64,000 bases of DNA from Bryobacterales bacterium (GTDB lineage: Bacteria; Acidobacteriota; Terriglobia; Bryobacterales; Bryobacteraceae). The stretch covers positions 1 to 64,000 of the forward strand of contig PMUP01000055.1 in NCBI GenBank assembly GCA_003166865.1. The letters run 5' to 3'. The stretch's first letter is position 1. Each line of letters begins with the position of its first letter. Below, piece by piece: positions 9,110 to 17,548 of this stretch. Made by a program: the position numbers and the translations under genes. The notes under the pieces are model-generated. The model was not told where the DNA came from. It was given only the letters and a program-made list of their open reading frames with translations, and did not search any database.

Positions 9110-9772
9110 TCACGCGAGCGACTGCCCGCCCCGCATCAGACGTTGCGCGACCTTCAATAGTTTCTGGCGCGCGCGAAACAATTTCACCTTTATTGTATTT
9201 TCGTTCATGCCCGTCATCTGCGACAACTCTTCCACCGAATGGCCTTCCACCTCTTTGAGAAGCAGCAGGCTCCGGTCTTCATTCGACAGTTTTGCCAGGA
9301 GCTTGGTAACCAGATCCTTGCGCGCCAGTTGCGTATCCACGGCCGGCTCCTGGCCGACAGCCGACTCGCTGTTCTGCATCCGCTGCGCGTCTTCTTCGGA
9401 AAAATCGCTCTCGTAAACCAGTTTTCGCACGCGCTTCTTGCGCAGATAGTCGTAACACTCGTTGACCGTGATCTTGTAAATCCAGGTCAGCAGCGAGCTG
9501 CGAAAGTCGAAGCTTTGGATCGAGAAATAGATCTTTGCGAAAACCTGCTGGGCGATGTCCTCGGCGTCGTTGTGATTCCGGAGAATTCCAAAGATGATGG
9601 AGAATACCTTGGCCTGGTAGCGCCCCACGATTTCGCTAAACGCGATCTCGTCCCGGGCCTGAACCCGCCGCACCAGCGAAGCTTCTTCAGAATTCCGGTG
9701 ATCCACTCTGGTCTTGGCCTGAACCCGGGTGCCGGACGCCGGAAAAGGCAGAGTTCCCGAAACAGCGCTCAT
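9110..9772 (-). CDS. ECF RNA polymerase sigma factor (RpoE-like)
   Basis: The 220-residue protein has sigma region 2 (NHNDAEDIAQQVFAKIYF, LLTWIYKITVNECYDYLRK) and region 4 (LSNEDRSLLLLKEVEGHSVEELSQMTGMNENTIKVKLFRARQKL). The first about 30 residues are not conserved in type, so the true start could be internal. It leads the unit sigma, anti-sigma, LTXXQ protein. Such units usually autoregulate from a promoter upstream of the sigma gene; the 188-base gap before erpA would hold it. Confidence 0.92.
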   Translation of the reverse strand: MSAVSGTLPFPASGTRVQAKTRVDHRNSEEASLVRRVQARDEIAFSEIVGRYQAKVFSIIFGILRNHNDAEDIAQQVFAKIYFSIQSFDFRSSLLTWIYKITVNECYDYLRKKRVRKLVYESDFSEEDAQRMQNSESAVGQEPAVDTQLARKDLVTKLLAKLSNEDRSLLLLKEVEGHSVEELSQMTGMNENTIKVKLFRARQKLLKVAQRLMRGGQSLA

Positions 9773-9960
9773 ACACCCTGCCAGACGTATGCCAAGGGGC
9801 TGCGGTTGCAGTCAGTTGGGCCTCCTGAGCGAAATTTAGCCGGACTTGCATCCTACCAGCGATCTTAACATCCAAAGGGTTGAGTACTAGCGTCTTGCGA
9901 TGCGCGAGCGTTCGGGTGATAATAGCTTCTAGAGAGTTCAGCCAATAGGAGATCTTAGAA

Positions 9961-10284
9961 ATGGTTCAACTGACCGAGACAGCCGTGACCAAGGTGAGGG
10001 AGATTTTGGGAAGCCAGGATCCCAAGCCAGCCGGGCTCCGCATTGCAGTGGTGGGCGGCGGATGCTCCGGATTCAGCTATTCGATGGCTTTCGAAAACAC
10101 CCCGAACATGTTGGACAAAACCTACAAATTCGACGATCTGAAGGTGTTCATCGATCAGGCCAGCCTGTTGTATCTGGACGGCGCCGAGGTGGACTACGTG
10201 GAAACCATGGAAGGATCGGGGTTTAAGTTCAACAATCCCAATGTCAAGAGCACCTGCGGGTGCGGTAGCTCCTTCAGCGCTTAA
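9961..10284 (+). CDS. erpA: A-type iron-sulfur cluster carrier (ErpA/IscA-like)
   Basis: The 107-residue length and the three cluster-binding cysteines fit the HesB/IscA/ErpA family exactly. Cys35 lies in GGGCSGFSY, and Cys99 and Cys101 lie in CGCGSSF near the C-terminus. The protein passes Fe-S clusters to apo-enzymes in the cytoplasm. It stands alone, without isc or suf genes nearby, which favours ErpA-type delivery over a scaffold-operon member, although sequence alone does not separate ErpA from IscA. A purine-rich AGGAGA site precedes the ATG. Confidence 0.93.
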   Translation: MVQLTETAVTKVREILGSQDPKPAGLRIAVVGGGCSGFSYSMAFENTPNMLDKTYKFDDLKVFIDQASLLYLDGAEVDYVETMEGSGFKFNNPNVKSTCGCGSSFSA

Positions 10285-10298
10285 GTGAATCTCCTGAA

Positions 10299-11189
10299 GT
10301 GAACCTGGAAGCTCTCCTGACCGAGCAGCCGAATCCGGCTTCCGCTCATATCGACACTCTCCGAACGGCCGATGTCCTCGCCATCATTAATCAGGAAGAT
10401 CAGAAGGTGGCGGGCGCGGTAGCGGCCGAGATTCCCCAAATTGCTGAAGCCGTCGATCGGATCGTGGATCGAATGCGAGCCGGCGGGCGCCTTTTCTATA
10501 TCGGGGCAGGGTCCAGCGGCCGTTTGGGCGTCCTGGATGCCGCTGAATGTCCGCCGACGTTCCACGTGGAGCCGGACTTGGTCCAGGGCATCATCGCCGG
10601 CGGCGAGGCGGCGTTGGCGCACGCTACGGAGGCCTCTGAAGACCATCCCGAAGAAGGCCGCCGCGACCTGATCGCCCGCGGGTTCATAGCGAAAGACGCT
10701 CTGGCCGGAATAGCCGCCAGCGGCCGGACCCCGTATGTTTTGGGCGCGGTGGAGGAGGCGAATCGGTTGGGCGCGCTGACCGTCGGGATCAGTTGCACGC
10801 CCGATTCACCGCTTTCGCGCGCGGTGCGCATCGCAATTACGCCTCTGGCGGGCCCGGAAGTGATCGCCGGATCGACGCGCATGAAAGCCGGCAGCGCGAC
10901 GAAATTGGTGCTGAACATGATCAGCACGGCGGTTATGATCCGCCTGGGTTATGTCTACGGCAACCTCATGGTCAACGTGCAGCCGCGCAATGCCAAGCTG
11001 CGGGACCGCGCCGCGCGCATCATTGCCGCGAGCGCGGCGGTTACTTACGAGCGGGCGGGTGAACTGCTCGCCGAGGCCGGCGATGTGCGGGTGGCAATTT
11101 TGATGGCCAGGCTAGCGCTCGATCGCGGCGCGGCCGAGGCGCGCCTGGCTGCGGCAGGCGGCCGGCTCTCCGAGGCACTCAAGAACTAA
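10299..11189 (+). CDS. murQ: N-acetylmuramic acid 6-phosphate etherase
   Basis: The 296-residue protein starts with GTG 14 bases after erpA. It has the SIS sugar-phosphate isomerase fold with GRLFYIGAGSSGRLGVLDAAECPPTF, which is the MurQ signature, and AGSTRMKAGSATKLVLNMIST. It cleaves the lactyl ether of MurNAc-6-phosphate to give GlcNAc-6-phosphate in peptidoglycan recycling. The next gene, 19 bases on, is murA, so recycling and first-step synthesis are probably co-expressed. No MurNAc kinase or transporter is seen in the window. Confidence 0.95.
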   Translation: MNLEALLTEQPNPASAHIDTLRTADVLAIINQEDQKVAGAVAAEIPQIAEAVDRIVDRMRAGGRLFYIGAGSSGRLGVLDAAECPPTFHVEPDLVQGIIAGGEAALAHATEASEDHPEEGRRDLIARGFIAKDALAGIAASGRTPYVLGAVEEANRLGALTVGISCTPDSPLSRAVRIAITPLAGPEVIAGSTRMKAGSATKLVLNMISTAVMIRLGYVYGNLMVNVQPRNAKLRDRAARIIAASAAVTYERAGELLAEAGDVRVAILMARLALDRGAAEARLAAAGGRLSEALKN

Positions 11190-11208
11190 CAACCAACAAC
11201 TAACAACT

Positions 11209-12465
11209 ATGGACAAATTCCGCATCCAAGGTGGCGTGCCGCTGGAAGGCGAGATCGCGGTGGGCGGAGCCAAGAATTCCGCGCTGCCAGCACTGGCGGC
11301 CTGTTTGCTCACCAGCGATCCGGTAACGCTCCGGCGCATTCCGCCGGTGCGCGACATCGGCACGATGCAGCAGTTGTTGCAGCATGCGGGGGCGGATCTG
11401 GAAGTCGCGGACGGGAGCGTCACGGTGCGCGCCGCCCGGCTGGATCATCCCGAGGCGCCCTACGATCTGGTGAAGACCATGCGTGCCTCGAGCCTGGTGT
11501 TGGGGCCGCTGGTGGCTCGCACGGGCCGAGCGCGAGTGTCGATGCCGGGCGGCTGCGCGATCGGCGCTCGTCCGATCAATTTGCACGTGGCGGCACTCGA
11601 GCAGCTCGGCGCCGAGATCCAGCATTCGCATGGCTACGTGGAAGCGCGAGCGCCGCACGGTTTGAAGGGAGCGCTGGTGCACTTCGACCGCATCACAGTC
11701 ACCGGGACTGAGGACGTGCTAATGGCCGCCGTTTTGGCTGAAGGTGAAACTGTCATTCACAACGCCGCGCGCGAACCCGAGGTGCAGGATTTGGCGCTGC
11801 TGCTGAACAAGATGGGTGCGTGCGTGGAAGGCGCCGGCACGTCGACCATCCGCGTGCAAGGGGTCGCCGCTTTGCACGGAACCGAGCACACAATTATTGC
11901 GGACCGCATTGAAGCCGGCACATTTCTGATCGCGGGTGCCATCACGCGCGGCGACCTGGTGGTTTCAGGTTTCGTTCCCGAACACGTGTATGCGTTGACC
12001 GCGAAATTGCGGCAAGCTGGCGTGGATATCACCGCGGCGGGCGAGGGCGCGCTGCGCGTGCGGGCAGCCTCCCGCCTACGCGCCACTGACATCACGACTG
12101 AAGAATTTCCCGGGTTCGCGACCGACTTGCAGGCGCAGTACATGGCGCTCATCACGCTCGCGGAGGGAATCTCCTTCATTAGCGAGACCATTTTTGAAAA
12201 CCGCTTCATGCACACGCAGGAACTGGCGCGGATGGGAGCAACTATCCGCGTGGAAGGCCGGCAGGCCATTGTGGCGGGGGTAACAGAACTGACCGGCGCG
12301 CAGGTGATCGCTTCCGATCTCCGCGCCAGCGCGTCGCTGGTGCTGGCGGGCCTGGTGGCGCACGGCGAAACCCTGGTGGATCGCGTGTACCACATCGACC
12401 GCGGCTATGAGAAAATCGAGGAGAAATTGGCGCGCGCTGGCGCGCGAATCGAGCGCATAATATGA
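11209..12465 (+). CDS. murA: UDP-N-acetylglucosamine 1-carboxyvinyltransferase
   Basis: The 418-residue protein has the full MurA length and shows GGAKNSALP with Lys22-Asn23 in the substrate site. The catalytic cysteine is present (MPGGCAIGARP, Cys116), which also predicts fosfomycin sensitivity at the target level. It transfers enolpyruvate from PEP to UDP-GlcNAc, the first committed step of peptidoglycan synthesis. It follows murQ by 19 bases and overlaps the rhodanese gene by 4 bases (ATGA), so the three form a tight operon. Confidence 0.97.
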   Translation: MDKFRIQGGVPLEGEIAVGGAKNSALPALAACLLTSDPVTLRRIPPVRDIGTMQQLLQHAGADLEVADGSVTVRAARLDHPEAPYDLVKTMRASSLVLGPLVARTGRARVSMPGGCAIGARPINLHVAALEQLGAEIQHSHGYVEARAPHGLKGALVHFDRITVTGTEDVLMAAVLAEGETVIHNAAREPEVQDLALLLNKMGACVEGAGTSTIRVQGVAALHGTEHTIIADRIEAGTFLIAGAITRGDLVVSGFVPEHVYALTAKLRQAGVDITAAGEGALRVRAASRLRATDITTEEFPGFATDLQAQYMALITLAEGISFISETIFENRFMHTQELARMGATIRVEGRQAIVAGVTELTGAQVIASDLRASASLVLAGLVAHGETLVDRVYHIDRGYEKIEEKLARAGARIERII

Positions 12466-12842
12466 CCGCACCAAAGGTTCACAATCCTGGTTTCCTGGCG
12501 TTGGTGAACAGCGCCAAAGGCCGAATTCAAGAAATCGATATCGGCGAGTACCAGCGGCTGCGCGCCGCTGGCGAAGAGCACGTATTGATCGATACACGCG
12601 AAGACAGTGAGTGGGCGGCCGGGCACGCGGCGGGCGCCATACACCTGGGGAAGGGAATCATCGAGCGCGACATTGAAGCGCGCGTTCCGCGCAAGGATGC
12701 CAAGCTGGTGCTGTATTGCGGCGGTGGATACCGCTCGGCGCTGGCAGCGGATGCGCTGCGGCAGATGGGCTACAGCAACGCCATCTCATTGGATGGCGGG
12801 TGGCGTTTGTATCAGGAATCTGGTTTGCCGTTGGAGAAGTAG
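12462..12842 (+). CDS. Rhodanese-like domain protein
   Basis: The 126-residue single-domain protein has the rhodanese landmarks VLIDTREDSEWAAGHAAGAI and an active-site cysteine in VLYCGGGYRSALAADALR, and ends with LDGGWRLY. This family moves sulfane sulfur between carriers. The ATG overlaps the murA stop (ATGA), so it is translated with murA. Why it sits in a cell-wall operon is not clear; erpA two genes upstream suggests a shared link to sulfur and Fe-S supply, which is inference. Confidence 0.9.
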   Translation: MTAPKVHNPGFLALVNSAKGRIQEIDIGEYQRLRAAGEEHVLIDTREDSEWAAGHAAGAIHLGKGIIERDIEARVPRKDAKLVLYCGGGYRSALAADALRQMGYSNAISLDGGWRLYQESGLPLEK

Positions 12843-12871
12843 AGCCAAGTAGCGGCAAGTAGAAAGAGTAG

Positions 12872-13180
12872 CTACTGCAGCAGCATGCCCGCCGAGAGGT
12901 AGAGCATTACGCCCAGCGCGGTCACTTCCAGGACTTTCACCACGCGCGTAAAGCCGTTGTTCATGAATTCAAAGCGCAGCATGAGCGCCAGCGCGAACCC
13001 TGTAAAAATCAGCCAAAACGGAACCGAGCCCTCGGTGGACTGCATGTAGGCGATCAAAACGATATAGAAGATGATCGGGACATTGCTCTGCAGCCAGTTC
13101 TTGAACCGCGTATAAATCACGAACAGTCCGAACAGAATCAAAAGCCCCAGCGTTACTTGGGAGGCGCCAGAAACATGCAT
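12872..13180 (-). CDS. Small integral membrane protein of unknown function
   Basis: The 102-residue protein has three to four hydrophobic helices: VTLGLLILFGLFVIYTRF, VPIIFYIVLIAYM, VPFWLIFTGFALALML, and EVTALGVMLYLSAGMLL at the C-terminus. It has no motif I can assign. It is on the minus strand, converging on the murA-rhodanese operon with 29 bases between the ends. The composition and the clean helix pattern support a real gene. Confidence 0.72.
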   Translation of the reverse strand: MHVSGASQVTLGLLILFGLFVIYTRFKNWLQSNVPIIFYIVLIAYMQSTEGSVPFWLIFTGFALALMLRFEFMNNGFTRVVKVLEVTALGVMLYLSAGMLLQ

Positions 13181-13221
13181 TGGTCAAAACCGCCTATTCT
13201 TTGGAAGGCAGCCGCTAGCGA

Positions 13222-13242
13222 CCCGGCGGGAAACCCGCCGGG
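13222..13242. repeat. Perfect GC-rich inverted repeat
   Basis: CCCGGCGGG, AAA and CCCGCCGGG form a perfect 9-base-pair hairpin with a three-base loop. It lies 17 bases downstream of the stop of the outer-membrane protein gene (minus strand). There is no T-run on either side, so it is more likely an mRNA-stabilising 3' hairpin or a Rho-type end than a standard intrinsic terminator. Confidence 0.6.
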
Positions 13243-13258
13243 CGCCGGAAGATTGAGA

Positions 13259-13906
13259 TCAGAAAGCGTAGCCGATTCCGACCTCAGCCACGAAGTCGTT
13301 CAGCCAGCCGCCCACGCTGGATCCCGGCATGGGCGCGATCAGCTGGTTGGGAAACGGAGTCAGGTAGTCATGCACCTCGAGACGCAGCAGGACTGACTTG
13401 GCGATATTGAATTTCAAGCCCGCTCCCACCGAAACCAGGGCTCTCAGGTCCTTGACGTCGCTGAACACCGCGATATTCGACAGCGGCTGATATACTTGCT
13501 CGGTGCCGGTGCCGGTATACCATTTCACTCCGGCGCCGCCCTCGATAAAGGGCCGCACGGCCGATTCAGAAGAGGCAAAGTTAACAACGACGTCATAGTG
13601 AACGGCGTTGCTTTGGCTGGCGAACTTGACTGTGGTGCCACCCGAGGACAGCTTTAGATCGCCGGCCTCGTGGTCGTAGCGGAGCTCCCCGCCGAATACT
13701 CCGCTGCCAATGTTGTTGTCGAGCCAGGCGCTCACGGCCAGGCCCGGATCGCGGCCGGCGTCGGCATTACCCGCCGGGTTGGTGATGGTTTCGGAGGTTA
13801 GAAAACTGCCGCCTGCTCCGATGCCAACTTCCCACTTCTGGGCAAATGCCGCCGGTGTAGCCGCCGCGGCAAGAGCCAAAAACATTAACGACAGGAAATG
13901 TTTCAT
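13259..13906 (-). CDS. Outer-membrane beta-barrel protein
   Basis: The start at 13906 (MKHFLSLMFLALAAAATPAAFAQ) is preferred over the ATG at 13918, because a GAGAG ribosome site lies just upstream and the signal peptide then begins normally. The mature part alternates polar and hydrophobic residues (VGIGAGGSFLTSE, GGELRYDHEAG, PFIEGGAGVKWYTG, VSVGAGLKFNIAKSVLLRLEVHDY) and ends in VEVGIGYAF with a terminal Phe. This is the pattern of an eight-stranded OmpA/OmpX-like barrel. Specific function is unknown. Confidence 0.82.
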   Translation of the reverse strand: MKHFLSLMFLALAAAATPAAFAQKWEVGIGAGGSFLTSETITNPAGNADAGRDPGLAVSAWLDNNIGSGVFGGELRYDHEAGDLKLSSGGTTVKFASQSNAVHYDVVVNFASSESAVRPFIEGGAGVKWYTGTGTEQVYQPLSNIAVFSDVKDLRALVSVGAGLKFNIAKSVLLRLEVHDYLTPFPNQLIAPMPGSSVGGWLNDFVAEVGIGYAF

Positions 13907-13937
13907 AGTGTCTCTCATTCTAATCTAGAATCTGCGG

Positions 13938-16900
13938 TTAATCCACCACCCGCTCGGGGATGGAGGTTGAAACGTCGCCCTCCGTGATCACCAGGGGGAC
14001 AGAGAATCCCGTGGGGACATTGGAGGGCACACTGACGTTGATCTGATCGACGCCCACTAAGCCGGGAGCCAAGCCGGAATAAAGCACCGGCAAGTTCACG
14101 CCTCCCAGGGTGACGGTGGGCTGCACCAGCGAGACTGACAGCGGATTGGAAGGCGCCGGCTGTCCGGTTGGAACCGCTGGATAAGTCTGGCCCAGGCCAG
14201 TCAGGTAAATCACCAGCGCCGAGCCCGAATCGCGATGAATCGGATGGGAAGGCGTGATGAGTTCGTTATCGTCGAAACGGACCACGGTGGGGATGTTGTC
14301 TTCCGGTCCCGCCGTGCCGTAGAACACGCTGGGAGCGTTGGGTTCAATCACCACATTAAAGTTGTTGCTGATGCCGCCGGGCGTGCGCAGAATCAGTGTC
14401 ACATCGCCCACGGCCTGGAACGGCATCTGAGCGTTCACCTGGGTGGGGGAGACGAACAGAATCGGAACTGGCAAGCCGTCCACGCTCAGGCAGCTATTGG
14501 CGAGAGCGGTGGGCAATGGAATCTCGGACGAAGCCATGTTGACCGGGCTCAAATTGGTCCCGAAGACGGAGATCAAACCACCGGGTGCGATGTCGCCTCC
14601 GAAATTGCCCGCGTTCACCACCGAGGTGATGTTGGGCGGCGGGACCGAGGCGGCGAAGTTCCAGGGCAGAACGGTGACACCGGAAACCGTCAGGTTCATG
14701 ATGGCAACCTGGCTGGCGAGCGGCGCGATGGTGCGGGTGAAGGGGGAAGCCGTGGTTCCGAGCAGCGGCGCTTCCACCATTTGGGTGGCATTGCTCACCG
14801 AAGCAGTCGGATTGGTCATGTCAATGCGCTCCATGACGCCCGGAGAACTGCTCTGAGCGCCGGGTGTGACGGGTGCGGGCACGGTGGTGGTCGTTGTGGT
14901 GCAGGTAGTGGTGGGCGCGGTGCCTGTGCACGTTGTGACGGTCGTGGTAGTGCCGGTGGGGCTCGTTGTGGTGCAGGTAGTGCCTGTCGCGGTGTCTACG
15001 CACGTTGTGTTGGTCGTGGTAGTGCTGGTGGTAGTCGCCGGCGCGGGAGCATTGGAACGGAAACCGGTCTGGTCCACAAAGGAGAACCCGGATGGAGTTC
15101 CCGTGGCCGTCTCAAACGTCAGCACCGGATTCAGCGAAGAGTTCAGAAGACTGCTGTCGACCACATATTGATTGAAGGCCGACGCGGCGTAAGGTCCGGA
15201 CAGCGACGTGCCGACCTGCTGTGAAACCGCGAACGTGTTGGAATTGGCGTCGTAGAGATACACCGTGCCGTCGGCTTGCGCGATGAAGATGGAAGAGCCG
15301 TTCTGCGAAGTGGTCATTACGGTATTGGCGTTGGTGAGGTTATTGAAGATGCCCAGCGTGGGCAGTTCAGCTCCCATGCCCTGCGCGATATCCAGTTGCA
15401 GGATGTGGAAGGTGCCGTCGTAATAGCCGCCCTGCGCCAGCGTGGCGTTAGCCGAGGAGGCGATCGAAAGGGCGATGAAGCCCGACGGAAGGACAATCGG
15501 CGACACCGGTTGCAGAGTGTCGAGATCGAATACGTTGACGATTTGCGATCCCGAATTTCCCACCAACAGATATTGCTGGTCGAAGGAGATCGCCATGGTG
15601 TTCGGCTGGTTGCCGGTCTGCAGCGTGGCGATCTTGGAATAGTTGGTTCCGTTGAAGGCCAGCACTTCATTCTGGTCGCTGCGCACCACGAAGAACTGGT
15701 TGCGGACCGGGTCGGCCATAATATCGGTAAGCGTTCCCGGCACACTGATCAAGCTCCCAACCTGGTTGGGCGCCGCGTTGTTCACCAGCACCTGAACGCT
15801 GGGTATGACATTGATGGCCGTGGGAGATGTGATCGCGAGCGTAGCGGCCACGGTTCCAGACTGGCTCCCGAACGCGGAGGGGTCCACCGAGACCGTCAGC
15901 GTGGCTGGCGTCACGCCGTTGGAGGGAGAAACCGAAACGCCGGCCGTATTGGAGCTGATGCTAAAGGGCGTGTGATTGCCGCCCGGATCCAAGATGTTGA
16001 GGTGTTGCGTGGACACTCCTGGATTGCAGAAATTGCCGCGAAACACCAGATCTTCCTGCTGCGCCACTACCCGCGGCAGCTTGGCGAGGCTGCCGACCGG
16101 CAGAATGGTGATGCCGCTGGCCGAAACAGAGTAGAGGGTATTGGAATCGCTCGATAGCACGCTTTTGCCGGTGAGATTCTCCGGCAATTGCAAGGTCTGC
16201 TGCAGGGCTAGGTTGCTGGATTTGACCACCATCAGCGTGGGCGGCGCGCCAATAACCGCCGGGATCTGGGCGTACAGCAAGCCGCGGCTATCGTCGAACG
16301 CGGTGCTTCCAACGCTGAACTGATTGGTGTGTTGCGGGAAAAAGTTAACGAACGTACCTTGCTGGTTGACCATCACCCATCCGGCCATCGCCAGAGAGCC
16401 ATTACTGTTCAGACTGACCACGCGCGGTCCGAGGACTCCCGTGCTGGTCACGATGCCGCCCGGGTAAAGAGCACTCGCGTTGACATCGTAGCGGAATGTG
16501 ATCGTGCTGGTAGTGCCGCCCAGGCCGTAGATCTGAGTGCCGTCCGCGGATGCCGCAACCGAGGCTGCGGTGATTTCGGCCGGGAAGTTGCTGGTGGGCG
16601 CCACCGGTATCGAATTGGCCACCACGTTCGCGAGCGTGCTCACTTCCTGGGTCGCGCCGGTACTGGGATCGAACAACAGGAAGTCGGTGGTGGTGACGAC
16701 CAGGGCGAGCCCATTGGCTCCGAAGGCGACACCCAGCGGCGGGTTGCCGAGGGCGAAGGTCTGGATTCCCTGGGTGGTCAGATTGATCACCGTCAACGCA
16801 TTGGAAGCAGTGGCGGGCGCCACCGCGTTCCCGAAGTTGGTGGCCACCAGATACTGACCGTCCCTCGACATCGAGATCGAACTGGGTTGGGCGGCCACAT

Positions 16901-17117
16901 TGATCGAGGTCACGATGCTGTTGGTCGCGAGCGACATGACGTCGATGGTGTTGCCGGTGAAGTCGGCAATGTAGAGCAAGCCGCGCGTGTTATCCAGCGC
17001 CAGGTCCGCGGCCTCGCCGCCTATGGACACCACCGTCCCGAAGGTCTGGCCCCACGCCGCCGCCGCCGCGAACGAAGCGGCGATAAGTATCTTCCACCAA
17101 TAAGACTTCATTAGCAT
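13938..17117 (-). CDS. Large secreted propeller protein with Solibacter C-terminal domain
   Basis: The 1059-residue protein has a signal peptide (MLMKSYWWKILIAASF). A YVTN-like beta-propeller follows (about 25-370), then a BACON/Ig-like block (about 370-455), a second propeller (about 460-680), a Thr- and Cys-rich low-complexity linker (about 690-770), and a C-terminal region of about 230 residues (ITSVVNAGNFGGDIAPGGLISVFGTNLSP... to QINVSVPSNVPTGFSVPLVI). I recognise the last part as the TIGR03437 Solibacter domain. The mRNA has GGGAG before the ATG at 17117. It probably acts at the cell surface; its ligand is unknown. Confidence 0.88.
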   Translation of the reverse strand: MLMKSYWWKILIAASFAAAAAWGQTFGTVVSIGGEAADLALDNTRGLLYIADFTGNTIDVMSLATNSIVTSINVAAQPSSISMSRDGQYLVATNFGNAVAPATASNALTVINLTTQGIQTFALGNPPLGVAFGANGLALVVTTTDFLLFDPSTGATQEVSTLANVVANSIPVAPTSNFPAEITAASVAASADGTQIYGLGGTTSTITFRYDVNASALYPGGIVTSTGVLGPRVVSLNSNGSLAMAGWVMVNQQGTFVNFFPQHTNQFSVGSTAFDDSRGLLYAQIPAVIGAPPTLMVVKSSNLALQQTLQLPENLTGKSVLSSDSNTLYSVSASGITILPVGSLAKLPRVVAQQEDLVFRGNFCNPGVSTQHLNILDPGGNHTPFSISSNTAGVSVSPSNGVTPATLTVSVDPSAFGSQSGTVAATLAITSPTAINVIPSVQVLVNNAAPNQVGSLISVPGTLTDIMADPVRNQFFVVRSDQNEVLAFNGTNYSKIATLQTGNQPNTMAISFDQQYLLVGNSGSQIVNVFDLDTLQPVSPIVLPSGFIALSIASSANATLAQGGYYDGTFHILQLDIAQGMGAELPTLGIFNNLTNANTVMTTSQNGSSIFIAQADGTVYLYDANSNTFAVSQQVGTSLSGPYAASAFNQYVVDSSLLNSSLNPVLTFETATGTPSGFSFVDQTGFRSNAPAPATTTSTTTTNTTCVDTATGTTCTTTSPTGTTTTVTTCTGTAPTTTCTTTTTTVPAPVTPGAQSSSPGVMERIDMTNPTASVSNATQMVEAPLLGTTASPFTRTIAPLASQVAIMNLTVSGVTVLPWNFAASVPPPNITSVVNAGNFGGDIAPGGLISVFGTNLSPVNMASSEIPLPTALANSCLSVDGLPVPILFVSPTQVNAQMPFQAVGDVTLILRTPGGISNNFNVVIEPNAPSVFYGTAGPEDNIPTVVRFDDNELITPSHPIHRDSGSALVIYLTGLGQTYPAVPTGQPAPSNPLSVSLVQPTVTLGGVNLPVLYSGLAPGLVGVDQINVSVPSNVPTGFSVPLVITEGDVSTSIPERVVD

Positions 17118-17260
17118 AACGGTTCACTCCCAAGAAACAATCAAATTTCCAACTCTTACAGGCCGGCTGTTTTCAAGCACGGCTTGGTTCTTCGCGGCCC
17201 GCCCCACACCACGTCCACGCCGGAGGGCAAAGCCGGTGCTCCACAAAATTTCACGGGTCC

Positions 17261-17290
17261 CCGGCAACCGGGCCTCCGGCAACCGGGTCT
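17261..17290. repeat. Two tandem 15-bp units
   Basis: CCGGCAACCGGGCCT and CCGGCAACCGGGTCT follow each other with one mismatch, in the non-coding stretch upstream of the large propeller gene. Each unit holds a short CCGG-centred palindrome. No function can be assigned. Confidence 0.6.
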
Positions 17291-17367
17291 TCGGCGCGAG
17301 GCGCGCCAGGGGAACTCGTCCCTGACGCCCCGCCAGATCCACCGCCCGAATTACACCCCCGAGTTAC

Positions 17368-17457
17368 TCAGCGCCCTTTTTGCGCCGCAAGACAATCAGT
17401 CCTACAAACAGGATTGCGAGCACCGCGCAAACAATGCGAATCATCGAGCTATCCATC
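17368..17457 (-). CDS. Very small hydrophobic ORF downstream of tadC, possibly frameshifted
   Basis: A strong AAAGGAG site is followed after 7 bases by ATG at 17457 and a 29-residue reading frame with a hydrophobic stretch (MIRIVCAVLAILFVG). As given, it ends with the polar tail TDCLAAQKGR. Losing one T near 17400-17401 would instead give the tail LIVLRRKKGAE, a normal membrane-helix end with positive charges, in a 30-residue protein. Either the gene is slightly damaged, the base is a sequence error, or the 29-residue form is real. It is the last candidate gene of the Tad cluster strand. Confidence 0.45.
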
Positions 17458-17492
17458 GTTGTTCTCCTTTCCCGCGAAAATGGCTTCCGCTA

Positions 17493-17548
17493 CGCTACAT
17501 GTTGTTCGTCACATATTGTTCGTCACATATTGTTCGTCACATATTGTT
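17493..17548. repeat. Four tandem 14-bp units spanning the tadC stop codon
   Basis: On the plus strand CGTCACATATTGTT occurs three times in a row (17507-17548), preceded by a diverged unit CGCTACATGTTGTT (17493-17506). The tadC stop codon (17537-17539) lies in the unit nearest the gene, so each further copy on the minus strand repeats Asn-Asn-Met-stop. The array is a likely slippage product and leaves the protein unchanged. Confidence 0.85.

Noticed and set aside
14235-17114. Long plus-strand ORFs (329, 293 and 261 residues)
   Set aside because: They are opposite the large propeller protein, are rich in Arg, Gly and His, and have no family features.
17124-17342. 72-residue minus ORF upstream of the propeller gene
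   Set aside because: It covers a tandem GC-rich repeat, is Arg-rich and lacks a ribosome site.
17493-17548. CRISPR-like repeat array
   Set aside because: The units are 14 bases and contiguous with no spacers; it is a short tandem repeat.
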